This document shows, in pieces, positions 1-13,647 of a stretch of DNA of 64,000 nucleotides. Position 1 is the first letter of the stretch. Every line of letters begins with the position of its first letter. The position numbers and the translations under genes were made by a program. The notes under the pieces were generated by a model. That model saw only the letters and a program-made list of their open reading frames with translations, made no database searches and was not told the DNA's origin. Source of the stretch: Furcasterigmium furcatum (lineage: Eukaryota > Ascomycota > Sordariomycetes > Glomerellales > Plectosphaerellaceae); assembly GCA_001599815.1 (NCBI GenBank), contig BCIA01000003.1, positions 4,216,001 through 4,280,000 on the forward strand, given 5' to 3'.

Positions 1-3000
1 CCTGGGGGAATGTGTGGGCAATGATGGTGGTATGACAAGGCACCAGAGAAATTGTGCTATTTGTGGTAGATGGGCGAATGGGCGTCGGTTGGGCCAATAC
101 CTATTGCCTGCAGGATGCCCACATCGAGCGGGCGAGTTCTTCTGGGAGATCGGGTTGCCGAGCAGGCCTAGTAAGGGGCGTAGAGGTGGGATGGCAGTGC
201 TCCCCGCGTACGAGTAAGCCCGTGAACAGAAGAAGTACGCAAGGTACGGCAGAGCCCTGGCTAGGTATGCTGTTCAGGCGGCTGAGAGGGGACCAGAGTG
301 AGGATGCCGGTTGGTCAATGCCGCTGAATGCTCGAGACTCTCGCAGGCAAAGGGGTAAGAGAGGTGTGTTGTAGTAAGGCTCAGAGGCCAGGGTACAGCC
401 CGGAGGGTGGCGGCCGAGGGAATGAATACTGGGGATTGCGGGCGACGGTGTGAAGGCGGCCGGGCTGTGAAGGACGGCCGATTGGTGTACCAACGTCCGT
501 CAAATATCTACCCGGGAGGCAGTATCTGCAGGACACGGCCTCTGCTAGTGGGAAGCTGCCGCCGTTGCCACCGGCGGGATGGGCTGCTGGGCTGTCTGCT
601 TGGTGGCCTGCAAGTTGACGTTTCCCTGGTAGGGGACCCTGGGCCAATCCTCGTGGCTCAACGACCAGATCTGAAAACCACTTTCGGCCTGCTATTTATC
701 CGAGGAGGGCCAGTGACGACTTTGATGGTTTTGTCGTCCGGAGTTATGACGTGAAGAATGTTGACTGAAATGGATGGATGAGGTCTCACCAACAGCTGGG
801 GCCAGTGTGACAGGTGGTGATGCGCATCAGACTGGGTATAGTTTGGAGAGAAGTGAAGATGTCGTGTGACCTGGTGGAAAGGCTGGCGCAGAAGTCGACG
901 GCACTTCCTCAGGGAAGAAACGTGTGCCTCCAACTCAAGGGCAGGGCCAAGACAGTGGAGGAGGTTGCTCTAGACGCTCGGGTTGGCAGCTCAATTCAGG
1001 GTAAGTACGAGGGACTCACTCTCGGCAGAGGGCGGGCCAGAGAGGAAAAAGACGGACGAAGCCTCCAGTAGGTGATGTCTGTCTGTCTGGCGGGCCCGAA
1101 CAGAAAAAAGAAAGTCGCAGGTCGAGGCACCTTGACAGCCAAGACAAGTCATATGAGTGAGTGGGCGAAGTGGGAACGGTAAGTAAGGTACGCAGGATGT
1201 CGGGGAGGGAGGCAAGCAAGCAGCAAGCAAGGCAAGGCGGCAATGCAGGCGTGCAGGCAGTGCGTATATGGAGTCTCCTCCCAGCTAAAGATTGGCCTGC
1301 CCTGCCCATCTGCCCTCACCTGGGCTTTCGTCGCCACGCGGTGTCTGCAGCAGTCTTGGTCTTGGTTGTACTTATTATTATGGCGCCCAGCGTCGACGAT
1401 CCGAGAGTACCGCCTCGACTGGCCGCCGCCGGGTGGGCAGACATGGTTCACATCAAGTAGCTCGCGCCGCGGGTGGCACCGCGATCGGGAGAGGGACAAC
1501 AAGTGTACCACACAAGCGCTCGTTCGCTCGTTTCTGGGCCTGGCCCGCAAGCCCGCTCGTCCTGCTCCATTCTGGGTGATGCCGCTGTGGCTTTGAATTT
1601 CTGGGCGGATCCTAGGCATGTACTCGAAGTAAGTACTTGATGTAGGTACTCCTTGCGCAGAAGATCTGGCTGGAAAGGAACATGTGGATGCGCCTGGTGG
1701 CGTTGGGGGTGCCAGAACTGCCTTCAGATCCGCCGAACAGCAGCAGCAGGACGGACAGCGGTGTCTGGAGACAAGCAGATCAGGGGCTTGGAGAAAAGGG
1801 GAGGGGGGGTGGCCGGGAACGAGAAAGGGGGGTGCGAGTGGACCCATCTCGGTGGGGTCAGTGTGGCTCTGGTGGCTAACACCTCTTTCTCCCCGTCTTT
1901 TCCAACGCCCTTCCACTCCATTCCTTCCCATCCGCATCCATTCGATAATCCAAGTCGACGTGTGGAAATTGAGAACATGTTCCTATAGCGCTTCTGAAAA
2001 CTGATGACGAAAAATTGTCACAGTGCCGTGCGACGCCTACACAAATGCTCAACTGACAGGACACCTTTGCACTGCGGCCTCGAATGCGTCGCCAAGGGGG
2101 TCTGGATTCTCTCCGCCTGCCTGCCCGCCGACCTTCAGACTCGCTGGGCGAGACCAAAAGCCCGTCCTGTTCGAGCGAGGCCTGGTTCCGTCTCTTCCGC
2201 CCAGTGCCCAACCGGCGTGCCCAAGTACCCTCGTCCGTCCAGCCAGCCTTGTATCTGTGATGTCTGATCGCGACACTCGATCCCCAGGGACCACCACGCC
2301 ATCACGGATCATCATCGTCTTCGTGGCTAGATGCGTCTGTCATCGGCGCGCAGGTGGTGCCCGTCTGACCTGACTGCGCAGTAGGGACTGCAATCAGTGG
2401 GGTGGCCCCTAGAAGCAGGCCGCGTCCGTGTTCTAGACCGTCCAGGACTCTCCTCAGAGGCTCGAACCCATGCCCCTCGTCGAAGCGAGCATGGACCCAG
2501 ACTCTTCGATGGACTGTCTTTCCCGTGCGCCGGCCGGTTACGGCTCGGAACCAGAGCTCGAGCATTTTCAACCGGTCGTTGGCGTACCTCGTGGAGAGCC
2601 TCAAGTCTTCCAGATCATCGGCGCTTCGTAAGCCCCCTCCCTGTCAGGTTCCCATCGACCTCAAACTCACTTCCCCATCCTCTGCTACGTGTACACCGGG
2701 GGGCCCAGCGCCCCGCCAGCGATCGACAGACCTCTTGCCTCAACATCCCCGCCTGGTCACGACTAGCAGCCGCATCACAGTCGAGCCGGAGAATCGCCTG
2801 TCAATTGGCAACCGCCAAGTCTGCCAAGTGGGAATGGTGGCTGGGACCTGTGGCCATGAACCCCAATTAGGCAATTTGCCACCCTAGCCAGGTCGGTGGG
2901 GGGGGAGGGAGGGCCAGGGCGGGCGGAAGGCTAGGGACTGCGATCCCTGTGTCTCATCGTCACAATGATGATGGGATTGTTCAATTCCCGATTCTCACCT

Positions 3001-5937
3001 CCTCTGGGCTGATATGCCATGCCCACCAATAACCTCTGCGCCTTCTATGTACAAGGAGCACCTCCCCCCTCTCCATCCCTGTCCTGAAAGGTGAATGGCA
3101 TTACAATACAGACCACCCACAGGCCGCAATTGGTTCCCAATGACCCAGCGAGGAAGCTCTCATGAATTTCCCACTGAACCATCGCGACCAGACGGACGGC
3201 ACATGTTTGCCATGCGACACGCCAAAAGAAGCTCAAGCCTGGAGCTTCTGCTAGCGCCCTTGGTCCCCCGCTAATGTCCTCGTTTTCTCTCAGGACCCTG
3301 AACCGCTCAATCTATTATGGCCAATCATCGCCTTGGACTAGTCAACCAGGCTCCATATTCCGGACGTTTCCCTCCGGCCATGGAACTTCCTGGTCATGAA
3401 TTCATTCGAGCTCCCCGTCCTCAGCAGCAGCAGGAGACTCTTCAGAGTTTGTTGCAGGGCTGGAAAATGATGTCGATCATTCCCAGCCGCGTCACCTTCC
3501 TTATTATCAGATGAACTTTTTTCTTTTCATCGATTCAAGAACCCGTGATCTCGTCTGCTCTTATGTTATTGGTATAATGATACTCTGTGCTTGGGCTGAT
3601 CCTGTTGGCCATTTTTATCAGCTCCAAGGGGTTGGCTGCCTTGTCAAACAAAAAACTGCCCCCATGTTTTTGGCAGACAACAACGTATGACTGCCCAAGA
3701 CCTCGTGGAGCCACTGAGAATACGCGGAGTACTGTACTCATACAGCAGTCTTGACACCTTGGAGCACAGTAGAGGAAATGAGCCATGATTTGAGGGTGTG
3801 ACCGGTCATCTTGTATGGCGGATGCTGCAAGGGGTCTGCAAGATCCCCAGATGGCATGCCCCTTGCCACACCCAACATGCGTCTTATTTCTCGGATCATG
3901 TTCCGGCCCTATAGGGTAACAGAAGATGTCAAGGTCTAATCCCGAAGGCTCCGTCCAGTTAAGGACGGGCCGAACGGATGGCTTGAGGAGAGATCCATGC
4001 CCTTGGGAGACTCGGCGCCCGGGGGCTTGGGTTTTGGCGGACGGAGAACGGCTTTCCCCGGGCCTCTCCCCTAACAGCGGAAGGAGGTGCGCGCCCGGGG
4101 CGAATCAGGCCCCAGGCACAGCCGTCAAGCTCGTGGGTTCGCCCACACTTCTATCATCGGCTGGCCAATACTATCCACTGTTGAAGTTTATCAGGGTGCG
4201 CCAGCACAGGATGATTGGTTCTATCTATCATCTATTTCTCTCATGTGCCTGATGCTGGTTAATCACCGTTCGTTTCCCAGGCTCACAGAGGTGGTTTGCT
4301 GGGCGCACGATCGCCCCCGAGAGACCACGCCTGGCTAGGTAGGTAGGCAATCATAATGCCTGAACCTCCATATGGGTAATTTTCATGCGAGTGCATACTT
4401 ATAGCCAGGTTGATTGATACCTTCGCGGCCCCCGACCAACAAATGTCAACCGAGCATGAGGAGCCCCTTTGACGATACCGTATGGCTCAGCCTCACGAGT
4501 CTCACGAGTCTGTCTCGCGTAGCTTTTTAGATAGCTTCGGGGAACTAGTTGAATGCGCTGTCTGCTATCCGCCTTGGGGTACAGCCAGTCGTGTCCTGCG
4601 GGCGTGTGTCCACTATCCAGGGAGGGCCGCTCCGGGGTCGAGCAACCTCGAACCATGACTTTCACTCAGATTGCATTCAACTCTGGCAGACGACCTTCCC
4701 CAAGCACCGCTTTGGGATGGGACGATCGGTTCCATACTACTACCAGTAGATCAGCACAGAAAGCCCCTCAGTCGTCCCGTACTAGGACCGACATAATTTG
4801 AGATTATCGATGGTCAAGAATACAGAAGACGCTGTCTCAAGAAATGGCAGGACCGATCGTCTGAGCGCCTCGCGGCGGGTCGGCTTTTGCTCAGGCCTGA
4901 CAGGCAATGAATCTCTCATCCTCGTGTTCTCGGTCCCGAGGTGTCACGACTAGCTCGAGTCCTATAGCCCAGTGGCCGCGGAAGCGCTCTGGAGGAAAAG
5001 TTCCTTCATCAGGCTCAAGGTATTGGCTTGATATGATCATTTCCCATGCCTGGCCAATTGAATCTCATGCTAGCTTGCAAATTACCTCCCGGCCGGGCGC
5101 CAAGACGCATCGCCCCGCGATGAGGCTCTTGTGTGCCGGCTGGATGCAGCCCTCAGGGGTGAATTCCCCGCCAACAGCGGTACCGAAGGTGAAAGAAGGT
5201 CTTTGCGAGCCATCCCACCACGCAATTTTATTCCGACCGCCAGCTGCAGATAGTGGCACTCAGTCACCGCACTATTGCTGCATGCGATGAGAAGGTGCGT
5301 TTGCTGCATGCTTGGCCGCCGCGTGTCCTGGTTGACATTGACAAGCCGCAGTGACGTACGTTTAAGCGGCCACTATTACCTCTCCGCTCCCTGAAGCCTG
5401 GGACCGTTCTGGCCGCTAGAGGAGTTTTCGGGTTGTCACATGCATGCCAACATGCCTCTCTGGCTTTGGGGGCTTGGCGAGAGATGTTACGCAAACGACT
5501 CGTTGTACGTGGATAGGAGTAGCGGTGCTCGTGCCCCATGTTGACTGCGACGACGGAAGAACGCACGGCAGTCAATCTCCGAACTGCGCAAGTTAAGTAC
5601 TTGCACCAGTACACATGCCATAACCCTTGAATGGCATTCGGAAAGCGACCAGAGTCACATGGTAAAGGGCCTACATCTATCTAGCCGTCTGTAGGAAGCC
5701 ACGGGTGAGTCGAATTTCCGGCCATACATTGCTCGCATGCTTCAGGTATACTAGGGCCAATGGATTCACGAAGCGGCATCATGCAATGGCATCGAGCACT
5801 CACCGCAGAGAGCTACACCCAGCACCGAGCATCACCGGACGAATATGTTGGTCTACGCCGTGGCATTTGCTACAACTCTTTGAAGTATGTTGGTACAGTT
5901 CATGTCTTGCCCGCTCCCCCACTCGTCACAAGCTCCC
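1..5937. other. Gene-poor stretch, left end
   Basis: I find no reading frame here that looks like a conserved protein. Several open frames of 60-260 codons exist on both strands, but they are low in complexity (Ser, Pro, Arg, Cys) and overlap each other, as expected by chance in GC-rich DNA. Small simple repeats occur, such as a GCAA/GCAAG-rich tract near 1210-1235, a tandem 9-mer near 4495-4512 and TAGG repeats near 4336-4347. The last part (about 5700-5937) lies downstream of the proteasome gene and should hold its 3' UTR. Confidence 0.6.
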
Positions 5938-6786
5938 TTAATCCTGCTTCAGCGGCAGCAGAACCTCCTCGATACCATCCTTGGTGATGATCATCATCTG
6001 CAGACCATCACCGACCTCGATGTGTCGCTCGACAGCGCCGTCGAAAGCATCCTTGACCAGGATCTCCGCCTCCTGACGCTGGAGGGGAACCTTCTCGCGC
6101 TCCTTCAGGTCGTGTCCCACGCCGCTGCCAGGAATGTACTGGTTCTTGAAGTTGACTTGGTTGTCGAGGAACGGCGTGATGAGACTGGCGGCAGCACCGC
6201 CGGCACGGCTCTGCTCCCTCTCGTAGCTGCCGACGGGGTCGTAGGAGAAGACGGCGCCGACGCCGTCCTCGTCAAGGCCGCCAAGGATGGCGTAGACGTA
6301 GTAGGGGAAGAATCGCTTCTGATACAGTATCGTCGACAGGCGCTTCGCGCAGGCAGTGACGCTCATGGGCTTGCCGTGGCGGTATCGGTAGATCTTGCAG
6401 ATGGAATCGAGGCGGTCGCGGAGGGCCTCGCCGTCGGCGGCGAAACCGACAACTGACAGGAGGATTGTTGCGTCTTCTTGCGAGGATGTGCTGCCGCCGA
6501 TCTTGAAGACCTTGGGGGAGTAGCGGGAGTTGATGTTGTAGCCGGATGTGCTTCGGGTGTCGCCGGCCACGATGGCGAAGTCGGCACCAGCGATCGCCAA
6601 GGTCGAACCGCCATTGTCGGTGTAGCTGGAGGAACGTCAGCCCATTGTGAGTCAATACGTGGACGGGTGAATAACGCACGGATTGAAGCGATGCTCCCTG
6701 AACTGGCCGTTGGCGGCCTTGGGGGCATCTGAGAAGGAGTAGTTGGGCCCGTTCATCAGCGGGTTCTGGCTGAACATGGCGGACAT
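5938..6786 (-). CDS. PRE7: 20S proteasome subunit beta-6 (beta type-1 class, Pre7)
   Basis: Encodes 264 residues in two exons (6786-6680 and 6625-5938) split by a 54-bp GT-AG intron in phase 2. The joined frame reads RFNP then YTDNGGSTLAIAGADF, the conserved entry into the proteasome beta fold. The remainder follows family order: GDTRSTSGYNI, the YYVYAILGGLDEDG strand pair and a C-terminal region that packs against the neighbouring subunit. Beta-6 is one of the non-catalytic beta subunits of the 20S core and carries no N-terminal catalytic Thr. It should act in the nucleus and cytosol in ubiquitin-dependent proteolysis. The start is the first ATG of the MSAMFSQNPL leader; an ATG three codons later is an alternative. 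It is transcribed away from STT4 across a 388-bp shared intergenic region. Confidence 0.95.
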
Positions 6787-7174
6787 GGTTGCGCTCGCTC
6801 GCTCGTGGTGTCTGTAGTAGGTGATCTTGTCGTGGAGATGGATGGAGGCGGCAGGTACCGAAGGGTCGAGATGATTGTGGTTGACTTGTCGTTGGGGTGA
6901 TCGAGCTTCTGGCTTGTCGTCAACGGTGCACGCGTCAAGCTGGCAGCCTTGCTTGCAGCTGCGACGAAGGGTAGCTCGGATGACTAAGCCGGAAATTATG
7001 GAGACCTTCCTCGGCCCCCAATCGTCACCGTGCATTCTCATGTGTCGCGATGGCCTCAGTTCCAAGTTTCCAGGGGTCGCGACATCCTCAACATTTTTGT
7101 CCATACGCAAGAACCGGCCACGAAATAGCTCGCTTCTGAGCTGCGAACAGCTCGAACTCGAGCTCACTGCAGTC
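6787..7174. promoter_or_regulatory. Shared upstream region between PRE7 and STT4
   Basis: The 388 bp between the two start codons must hold both promoters, because the genes are transcribed away from each other. A GCTC/GCTCG simple repeat lies just upstream of PRE7 (about 6791-6805). I could not identify a specific transcription-factor site, including the yeast Rpn4 proteasome element. Confidence 0.6.
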
Positions 7175-10100
7175 ATGGCCCGCGACATCAGGCAGAAGGC
7201 TCTGCAGAAGATCGCTGCATTGTCTGCTGCGGCCCCTTCCACCTCCTTCGACCGATCCGACCTCGACCGACTAGCGAAGGCCTGTCACCCAGCGACGAAA
7301 ACACCCAATGGCTATGCCTCCCAAGGAGGATCCTCGCTCGGCCGAGTGCCCATGGTAGAGCTCTCGCGCGTTCCAATAGTTTAGTCAAAGCTCACGCAGG
7401 CTGTCCAGACGATCCGCGAATTCGAAGTCCTGCTTGCCCTCTGCAAAGCTGCCCCAGCAATCCAGACAACCCAAAGCGCCCAGCGACTTGCTCACCAGCT
7501 CGTGCCGTACATCTCCGAAGCTCACGTTCAAACCTTTGTCCCCTCGCCGTTCTTCAAGAAGGTCGTACCGTCTCCCAACGAAGCCCTCGCCTTCCATGTC
7601 ACCGCTGCCCTTGTGTCTCTGGGCTCGAACCACGCCGATCTCGAGGAGAGCATATCCGAAAGCCTGAGGGGATACATCAATGCATGCAGTCGCGCCGCCG
7701 AGGCCCTGGTTCCTCACGTCACTGATACCCCCGAAGATCCGACTCTGGAAGACGCGGTCCGCACGGCAACATTGGCCGTCTCTCTCCTCGGCTTTCTTGA
7801 AGCTGCTGCGGCTCGGGCCGACTTTTGGAGGGCTGGAGGACGACTCGCACTGATTCGAAGACTCAAGGAGCTGCTCTCCGAATCGTTCCTGATCGCGACC
7901 GAAACGGCGTTCTCGACTATCCGAACGGCCCACTCAGGAGACCGCCAGACGAAGGAGTGGAAGAGATATCTCCGTCAATATGCGGCTGCTGGTCGTCCGC
8001 TGGGAGCTATGCTGCTCCAGAGGAGCTTCATGTGGCTACTCGTAGCCGGAACATCGTTGCTCGTGGCCGAGGCCCCCTTGCTCCAGAATACCCACGTTCT
8101 CGACCTGCTCATGTCGAGAGAGTCGACGCTCCAGCCAGGCCTGTCACAGGGCTCCGATGTGAACCTCTCTTCTTTGGACACGTTTGCTGCGATGGCACTC
8201 GACCAGATGAACTACCTCGATCTTAGCTCTGACTACGTTCAGCTAGGGTCGACTGGGGAACAGAAGGTGGCCTTCGGCGTCAAAGCTGCCGCCATCATCA
8301 GCTATCTCAACTGCTCATTCCTCAATGAGGACTCTGCAGATGTCGACGTCCTCGTTTCATGGCTCGAAGAAGGCCTCGCGGACCCCGCTCAGATGGCCGA
8401 CGACAACCTCGCGTCGGTCATTCTTCGCTCTCTTGCCCTGACCTGCAGGATATCCCCGAGCTATGCAACCAGCGTCAGCCGTCTACTGCCTCGTTTCATC
8501 GTTCAGGCGTCGCCAGACGCCGACACTGTGATGGTGGCCTCCAGGAGCCTGGCCTTTGCACTCCGAGACCTCTCTCCCGATGCCGTCATCTCCACCCTGT
8601 ACACCCTGGGCAATGTCCTCAGCCCTGGCTCTGACAAGGTGCTCGACAAGGAACTGAACGCGGATGCCAGCATCGACGATGCCATTTACCCTCGCCGGCA
8701 ATCCATGGGAAGTAGCATCTCCCTGCAGTTCGCAGGCGACGATGAGACAACCGTCGTCTGGAGCAACGTCGTCCAAGCGGTTTGCGAGATTGCTGCCGCT
8801 CGCAGCGACGAGAAGATTACGGCGCTTGCTCAATCCATGTTGATGCAAAAGGTCGACAAGGTTAACCACAATGTCGATGCTCAGGTCATTGTTGGTGCAG
8901 CGGCTCTGGCCCTCAAGGGCAGTCAACTCGACTTCCGGTCCCTTCTCAAGACGTATGCGAGGGTTGCTCACGAAGGCCTCATCAACAACAAAACCTACTT
9001 GTTGGATTCCGTAAGTATCCCCAGATTTAGGAAAGCCTCCCAGTGTCAGCCAGTTGACTCGTTACAGGTAATGAACGCTCGTGTCTACCTTTCCGCCCAT
9101 CTTCGGCGAGGCACAGCCCTCTATGACATCTATTGGGAGCACTTGCTGGAAAGTATCATATCCATTGGCGACGTTCACCATTCTCAGCAAACCAAGGAGT
9201 CCGACTTCCAGTTGGCTGCCCGCGAAATTGCTCAACTGCTCCGCCCCCTGGCAGTCTTCATGTCGACCAACGATCTTGCGTTCAACTCGTTGGTTGAGGA
9301 TGAATCGCACTCGATGCTCCGCGACGCGTGGTTCAACATCGTGGCCCACGGTTTCACTGCCTCGACCAATCTTGGACGACAGTACCTCGATGAGCTCCGC
9401 CTCATCGCCATCCACTCCCCGCCCCTGGTGGCCGAGCAGCGAGGCGAGCAGATCGAGAGCGACATCGAGCTGAATACCGTTCTTCGTCGCGGCATGAGCT
9501 CTGACAGAGAGTCTCTTCAAAAGAAACACCTGTCCGAGTTGATTCCGTCCAAAACCGCAGACATCAAGGGTCTGAGCTACCGGAAGATCATCTTCTTCCA
9601 GTCGGCGTATCTTGTTGAGAGCCTCCGGGCCGATGCCGGAGATTGCACCAAGGCTCTGTCGTACTATGTCGAGCCGAGTATGTTGCGGAACGATATCAAC
9701 AGTACCATGGACGGTATCTCTGCTGCCGTGGTTGAGAAGTATCTTCGCAAGACGTTGGCTGGCAACGACTCGAGCTTTTCGGCACCCTATGTTGCGACCC
9801 AGCTGGTGACCATCTTCATCAACTGCTGCCATCGTATCGAGCGTGTCCAGAAGGCAGCTTTCGCTAGTGCGGACAAGATCGTTAAGGATGTTCCGTCCGC
9901 CCTCTGCCAACGGTCGTCCATCTTTGCGTTGCTCGAGCTTCTCTCTTTGATGTGGACGAGCTGTCTGGAAGCAGAGACCGACATCTACTCTCCCCAGTCC
10001 AACTTTACCTCAAAGTTTGGCGACGTTGATCTGCAACTCTCGGACGACTACGACTTCCGCCGTCACACTTTGGACATCCTGTACCGCAAGGCCAAATCAT

Positions 10101-13100
10101 GGGTGTCTGGAGTCATTAGCCTCGCACCCCTGGATGTCAAGGGGCATCTTCAGACTTACCTGTCAGAGTACAATGACGAGGGTGCTTATGGCCACATCTC
10201 TCTCGGCCGGTCCTTCGCTCTGGAATTATCTTCCCTGATACCATCTACCGACCAGAGGCTTCAATCCCTCGACCAAGTTGGCGCGGCGAAGATCAACACC
10301 GCTTCTGACTTCATTGCCCAGTACACCACCCGTCAAGAGTACCGTTATGGCGAAACACTGCCCGACCAAGCCAATGAGCTTGTCAGCTACATGCAGCTCA
10401 ACCGCAGAACTTCTTTCATCAAGTCGTCCATGTCCACGGCGTCCGAGAGCTCTAATGCTGCCACAGCGCTCGCACATGTTGAGGCTCGACTAAGGACGAA
10501 GAAGACTACTACGCTCACAGAGGTTAGAGACATCTTGAGAAGGGCTGCGGCTTTGCTGTGCCGCAGTTCCCGTGACGAAGCAGATGTTGCACACTACCTG
10601 GTCAGCATTCCCTTCGCCATGTTCACGAAAGAATCCATCAAGCTGGGCGTCTCCCTCTGGCTGGGTGTCATGAACGAGAACCCCCGTCTAGAGCCTCGAC
10701 TTCTGTCTGAAATTGCGCAGCATTTTGAGATGACCATCCAGCGAAGGCTCGGCTTGTTCAGCCACGCATTGGAGTAAGTTGGAAAGCCCGGCCATACCTA
10801 ATGGAAACTAACTATCTCAGCCACCCTGATCCTTTCTTCCTGCGCGAAGAACTTGCTCCTAGTGACCTGGAGGGCATTGCGAAGAAGCGCCAACTGATGC
10901 ACAACCTGCTCTCACCCCACATGCGTCTCATTCTATTCTTCGGCAGTCATTTCAACGCAACTCGCCTTGGCAGCCCGGATGTTCAGCAGATCTTCCTGCG
11001 TCTCCTTGACGTGACTCTAGATGCTGTGCGCTCAGCATACCACCATCCCATGGCTCGCGAGGTTCGATACCAGATCGTGCTGTTTGGCCTCAAGGTCCTT
11101 CGTGTTTGCACCACCATCGGCCCAATTGCGCAGTGGCGTCTGAAGGACAAGATCCTGTCGGCGGGTCTGAGCTGGTTCAAGGCTGCCCCGAGATGGTCGT
11201 ACGGCAGCAACAACTTGCAACTCAAGACGGAGCTCCGTCTCATCTCGGATGTGCTAGCTTCTCTGAAGCAAGTGTCGTCCATCGGATCACAATCGGCTCA
11301 GAACATCAAGACACTTCAATCCAAGGAGCAGCTCCTACTTTTGTTGCTTGAGAATGAACATGGCCGTTTGTCCGTCTGGGTACATCCCGTCGAGCCTCAC
11401 AAGGCCCATACGCTCGGACATCATTCCCAGAAGGGGGCCCTTGAGGTAAGCTGAGGATCATACAACTGAGCGAGCACATTGCTGACCAACACAGAATGCC
11501 ATTGTGCCGCTGATCAAGACGGCCTGGCAAGAACACCCCGCTATAGCTATAGAGCTGGTCACGCGCTTCCCGATCCCCCGGGTCCAGCAGGAAGTCCGCT
11601 GGCTGCTGCTCAACTTCCCAGGAAAAGCCGTTTCTGAGCCCGAGGCCCTGCCCATTCTCCTTGGTAGCTCAATGCCGACCGACGTTAGCTCCTTACAGCT
11701 CAAGGTGAGCCCGAGAGTCCCAGATGTTGGTAACTTAACTGACTCCTCTAGCACTTGCTCCTCTGGTCCCCTGTCAACCCCATCACTGCTGCGACCTACT
11801 TCCTCCCGGCGTATAAAAATGATCCGTACATGATCCAGTTTGCTATGAGGGCACTGGAAAGCCATTCGAGTGAAGTGACATTCTTCTATGTTCCGCAGAT
11901 CGTCCAGACTCTTCGCTACGACGTTTTGGGGTATGTGGAGCGGTACATCTTGGAGACGGCACAATTCTCGCAGCTCTTTGCGCACCAAATCATCTGGAAC
12001 ATGAAGGCAAACGCCTACAAGGACGATGAAGCCACACTTGTAAGTCATTTTGCCCTCCCCGAAGCCCCTGGCATCCATCAGTCTAGCTAACCCTCCCAAG
12101 CCTGATGACATCAAGCCCACCCTTGACAAAGTCATGGATAAGATGGTCTCCAGCTTCAGTGACGAGGACCGTGATTTTTTCGAGCGCGAGTTCGCGTTCT
12201 TCGACGAAGTCACCAGCATTTCTGGCAAGCTCAAGCCCTACATTAAGCGGCCTAAGCCTGAGAAGAAACAGAAGATCGAGGAAGAACTTCGCAAGATCAA
12301 GGTCGACGTCGGGGTATATCTGCCCATCAGCTCCGATGGTATCGTCATCGGAATTGATCGCAAATCTGGAAAGCCACTACAGAGTCACGCCAAGGCCCCG
12401 TACATGGCAACATTCCGCGTCCAAAAAAGTAAGCGTGGCAAAGCGGAGGGCCAGGGAATGCTCGAAGATGCCGCCGGCAAGAAGGGCTCAGAGTCCGATG
12501 AGGAGCAGACTATTGAAATCTGGCAGTCAGCCATTTTCAAGGTGGGAGACGACTGTCGACAGGATGTCCTAGCCCTGCAGATGATCAGCGCGTTCCGTGG
12601 TATCTTCCACAGTGTCGGGCTTGACGTCTACGTCTTCCCGTATCGCGTTACCGCTACCGCTCCTGGCTGTGGTGTCATCGAGGTGCTCCCCAACTCCATC
12701 TCCCGAGACATGCTGGGCCGTGAGGCCGTCAACGGTCTCTACGACTACTTCATCTCCAAGTATGGCAACGAGGATTCGCTGCGCTTCCAGAAGGCCCGCA
12801 GTAACTTTGTCAAGAGTATGGCTGCCTACTCCATCATCTCGTTCCTGCTTCAGTTCAAGGACCGCCATAACGGCAACATCATGCTCGACGACGCCGGGCA
12901 CATCCTCCATATCGACTTCGGGTTCTGCTTCGACATCGCACCCGGTGGCATCAAGTTCGAGCGAGCGCCCTTCAAGCTCACGACGGAGATGATGGCCGTC
13001 ATGGGCGGCTCGACGGACCACCAGTCCTTCAAGTGGTTCGAGGAGCTGTGCGTCAAGGCCTTCCTCGCATCGCGCCAGTACTGCGAGAAGCTGAGTCAGA

Positions 13101-13300
13101 TTGTCCTGCTCATGATGGACAGCGGCCTGCCGTGCTTCAAGCCCGACACGGTAAAGCATTTTAAGCAGCGCTTCGTCCTGGAACGGAGCGAGCGCGAAGC
13201 CGCCGACTTCATGAAGGATCTCATCAAAAAGAGCGCGGGAAGCTACTCGACTGGTGTTTACGACCAGTTCCAGTTGCTGACGAATGGCATTCCCTACTAA
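7175..13300 (+). CDS. STT4: Phosphatidylinositol 4-kinase Stt4 (type III alpha)
   Basis: Seven exons encode 1939 residues, the usual Stt4 length. Introns are 7355-7399, 9011-9067, 10774-10820, 11446-11494, 11705-11751 and 12040-12100 (45-61 bp). The enzyme phosphorylates phosphatidylinositol at position 4 at the plasma membrane, feeding PI4P and PI(4,5)P2 synthesis, actin organisation and cell-wall signalling. The long N-terminal two-thirds is helical solenoid. The C-terminal 400 residues form the lipid kinase domain: an ATP-contacting stretch PYMATFRVQK (about residue 1640), VGDDCRQDVLALQ, the catalytic loop DRHNGNIM (about 1793) and the metal-binding HIDFGFCFD (about 1810). The last exon ends NGIPY. 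I chose the ATG at 7175 because the MARDIRQKALQKIAAL start resembles filamentous-fungal Stt4. The 45-bp first intron is the least certain junction. Confidence 0.95.
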
Positions 13301-13647
13301 TTCCTCTCAGGAAAGCTCTGTACCATGGGGATGCCACAGAGCACGTCTTTCACTTCGTACATCGCGGCTGCAGCCGCCACTTGAGCGCTTCGCTTTAGTT
13401 TGATTGTAGAAAATAACTACCCTGTTACCACACATAATGACGCCGCGAGGCCTGTTCGCTGCCTGCTTTTGTTTGCCAGACACCATGTGGCGAGGGAAAT
13501 TCTCATACGCCTGCCGCCTTCTATGCTTAAGCATTGATAACTCCGTGGACGGAATGAATGTGGCTATACGCCGTAGTAGCTGACTGAGAGATTTGAGATG
13601 GATGAGGATGGTGGTACATTTTGCGTAGGTCGGAGGATTCTGAATAA
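13301..13647. other. Convergent 3' region between STT4 and the CDF transporter
   Basis: The 347 bp between the two stop codons holds both 3' UTRs. The sequence is relatively AT-rich (for example around 13395-13440), consistent with polyadenylation signals, but I cannot place an exact cleavage site. No gene is visible. Confidence 0.6.

Noticed and set aside
1149..1937. 262-codon minus-strand open frame
   Set aside because: Low complexity (Ser, Pro, Cys, Arg), no domain signature, and overlapped by frames on the other strand; expected by chance in GC-rich DNA.
4903..5259. Minus-strand open stretch with protein-like pieces (FTFGTAVGGEFTPEG, then WEMIISSQYLEPDEG)
   Set aside because: An in-frame TGA breaks it, the only intron that would remove the stop is about 36 bp, no start is clear and no family is recognised. 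It could be a gene remnant but is not supportable.
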